6,926 nt of DNA, from the NCBI GenBank assembly GCA_015232735.1, contig JADFZC010000134.1, positions 1 to 6,926 of the forward strand. Direction: 5' to 3'. The position numbers and the translations under genes are program-made. The notes below the pieces were generated by a model. It was not told where the DNA came from. It was given only the letters and a program-made list of their open reading frames with translations, and ran no database searches. This DNA is from Oligoflexales bacterium (GTDB lineage: Bacteria > Bdellovibrionota > Oligoflexia > Oligoflexales > Oligoflexaceae). Each line of letters starts with the position of its first letter. Positions within the stretch are counted from its first letter, which is position 1. Shown here one piece after another: positions 5,788 through 6,926 of the stretch.

Positions 5788-5793
5788 ATCATA
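5788..5793 (-). promoter_or_regulatory. Possible -10 box for the response regulator operon
   Basis: TATGAT reads on the minus strand about 38 bases before the GTG start. The spacing-matched -35 is poor (TTTCAA). A TTGACT at 5838-5833 is too far away to pair with it. The promoter may need an activator, or may lie elsewhere in 5751-5896. Confidence 0.25.
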
Positions 5794-5897
5794 GTTTATT
5801 CTTGTTTAACTTGAAATCCAAACTTAAACAATAGTCAATAATTTGTATTGGCGTTGATTACTTCGGGGAGTTCGATAGTGAAGTACTTTTGATATCG

Positions 5898-5939
5898 CCG
5901 GCAAAGAAAGCATGCAAATTTATTTGCCGGGGCCCCGGC
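5898..5939. terminator. GC-rich nested palindromes 3' of the glycosyltransferase gene
   Basis: Starting 12 bases past the glycosyltransferase stop is a perfect 14-bp palindrome, GCCGGGGCCCCGGC (5926-5939). It overlaps a stem of CCGGCAAA (5898-5905) with TTTGCCGG (5923-5930) around a 17-base loop that itself contains GCATGC. No T-run follows on the minus strand, so this is either an atypical transcript end or a protein-binding site. The GC content is far above its surroundings. Confidence 0.4.
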
Positions 5940-5951
5940 TTGCGGTCGTTT

Positions 5952-6926
5952 TCACCTTTTATCAAGTTCAAGGAAACCTCGTCCTTCAGTGCCGGGTTTA
6001 CCATCATTCTCATGGAACTCTCGAATAACAAAAAGCGGCCTGTTTTGGGTTTCCGAATAGATTTTTGCAATATAAAGCGACATGAGCCCCATGGCGGTGA
6101 GGACAATTCCTATGAGGAAGGTGTTTGCGACAACCAGGATTGCAAGCGGTGTGAAATTAAATATCTGAGGTGCCACAAATGTTGTTGATAGCATTATCAG
6201 AATCAGGAGACCGGAACCGATTACTATCAAAAGTCCCAAAATGCCGATGCCCTTGAGAGGAACCGCCGAATGCGAGACGAAACTGTTGAAGGCGAGAGTT
6301 GTGAGTTTTCCGTAAGAGTATACGGATTTTCCGCCGTGCCTGGGGTTTTCGTCAAACGGAAGAATAACCTTTTTAAAACCAAGCCAGTCAACCAGCCCCC
6401 TGAACATTCGCTGTTTTTCCTGAATTTTGACTAATGAATTCACTACCTTTCGATCAAGAAGCCTGAAGTCGGTCGTCCGGGACTGGATCTTTGTGTCTGA
6501 TATTTTGTTGAGCAGGTAATAAAAAGTCCTTGAGCCGATTTTTCTTTTCAACGATTTTTTTTTGTTTTTTGTCCGAACCATTTCAACAACTTCAGCTCCA
6601 TTTTCCCAGGCGGCGACCATGAGTGGGATCTTTTCCGGAGGGTGTTGAAGGTCGGCGTCCATACATATCACCGCATCGCCTTTGGCGTATTCAATTCCGG
6701 CACTTAGTGCGATTTCCTTTCCGAAATTCCTTGAAAGATCAATTATTTTAAAATTTTTTTTGTTTTTTGAGATCTCCTTGGCCATCTGAAGGGTTCTGTC
6801 GCGGCTGCCATCGTTGACGAATATATATTCCCATGAATAGCCGATTATTCTTGATGTAACTTCCTCTAATATTTCGGAAAATTTATTGATGCTCTCCTCT
6901 TCGCAGTATACTGGTATGACGACACT
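5952..6926 (-). CDS. GT2 family glycosyltransferase, polyprenyl-phosphate type (5' partial)
   Basis: The frame is open to the right window edge, so the start is missing; 324 residues are visible. They begin 'SVVIPVYCEEESI', the first strand of a GT-A fold, so only a few residues are lost. Motifs in order are 'FVNDGSRDRT' (nucleotide binding, 36-45), 'LSRNFGKEIALSAGIEYAKG' (64-83), metal-binding Asp90-Ala-Asp92 ('MDADLQHPP'), 'QRMFRGLVDWLGF' (172-184) and 'HGGKSVYSYGKL' (197-208). Two membrane helices follow (about 226-252 and 259-287). This is the GtrB/ArnC/DPM1-like layout: transfer of a sugar from a nucleotide sugar to a polyprenyl phosphate at the inner membrane for later surface glycan modification. 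The sugar cannot be deduced. The last 14 residues (from Gly309) are largely encoded by a dispersed 43-bp repeat and look like a late extension. Confidence 0.9.
   Translation of the reverse strand, partial: SVVIPVYCEEESINKFSEILEEVTSRIIGYSWEYIFVNDGSRDRTLQMAKEISKNKKNFKIIDLSRNFGKEIALSAGIEYAKGDAVICMDADLQHPPEKIPLMVAAWENGAEVVEMVRTKNKKKSLKRKIGSRTFYYLLNKISDTKIQSRTTDFRLLDRKVVNSLVKIQEKQRMFRGLVDWLGFKKVILPFDENPRHGGKSVYSYGKLTTLAFNSFVSHSAVPLKGIGILGLLIVIGSGLLILIMLSTTFVAPQIFNFTPLAILVVANTFLIGIVLTAMGLMSLYIAKIYSETQNRPLFVIREFHENDGKPGTEGRGFLELDKR
5961..6003. repeat. Dispersed 43-bp hairpin repeat, copy 2 (inside glycosyltransferase 3' end)
   Basis: It matches 3976-4018 at 40 of 43 bases in the same orientation. 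Its core 5974-5999 forms the same AAACC...GGGTTT hairpin with TTCA loop, with two mismatches in the stem. Here it is read as the C-terminal residues 'GKPGTEGRGFLELD' of the glycosyltransferase, after the conserved family end ('ETQNRPLFVIRE'). Confidence 0.75.

Noticed and set aside
5858..6188. Short frames on both strands around the glycosyltransferase 3' end
   Set aside because: They overlap the conserved membrane-helix part of the glycosyltransferase and the GC palindromes and have no support of their own.
1..6926. CRISPR array, tRNA, rRNA or intact insertion sequence
   Set aside because: No regularly spaced repeats, cloverleaf-like segments, rRNA-like sequence or transposase frame were seen on either strand.

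Overview
This 6.9-kb window is bacterial and moderately AT-rich. It probably comes from a Gram-negative bacterium of the Desulfobacterota type. That placement is an inference from gene content: a PAS protein with a Cys-rich N-terminus, single-domain response regulators, a DUF4258/DUF2283 pair, an archaeal-type AAA ATPase tail, and a lipoprotein with an outer-membrane-type signal. The organism cannot be named from the sequence alone. No rRNA, tRNA, CRISPR array or intact insertion sequence is visible.

Layout. (1) 1-640, plus strand: the 3' end of an AAA-type ATPase gene (winged-helix tail only), overlapped by a small three-helix membrane protein gene and closed by an A/T-rich hairpin. (2) 640-1740: a poorly structured accessory stretch. 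It holds a possible broken plus-strand ORF with an in-frame stop and a convergent minus-strand gene for an unrecognised 133-aa protein with a reasonable promoter. (3) 1754-3649, minus strand: a 631-aa lipoprotein with a Ser/Thr/Lys-rich linker carrying a 25-residue tandem repeat, a beta-sandwich, and a right-handed parallel beta-helix of the GH28/pectate-lyase superfamily. (4) 3650-4144: a 495-bp divergent intergenic region with inverted repeats and one copy of a 43-bp dispersed hairpin repeat. (5) 4145-4695, plus strand: a toxin-antitoxin-like pair, DUF4258 followed by a DUF2283 protein fused to a helix-turn-helix domain, with palindromes at its putative promoter. (6) 4831-5750, minus strand: a translationally coupled two-gene signalling operon, a receiver-only response regulator then a Cys-rich PAS protein. 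(7) 5952-6926, minus strand: a GT2 polyprenyl-phosphate glycosyltransferase, cut by the window edge, whose last residues are encoded by the second copy of the 43-bp repeat.

How the genes fit together. The glycosyltransferase and the beta-helix lipoprotein both suggest surface polysaccharide synthesis or processing, but they are not in one operon. The receiver/PAS pair looks like a redox- or metal-sensing relay that needs a histidine kinase encoded elsewhere. The DUF4258/DUF2283-HTH pair is a probable self-regulating addiction or stress module. The points most worth following up are the antitoxin-HTH fusion with its palindromes, the repeat that doubles as coding sequence, and the beta-helix protein that keeps the GH28 aspartates but lacks the other GH28 signature residues.
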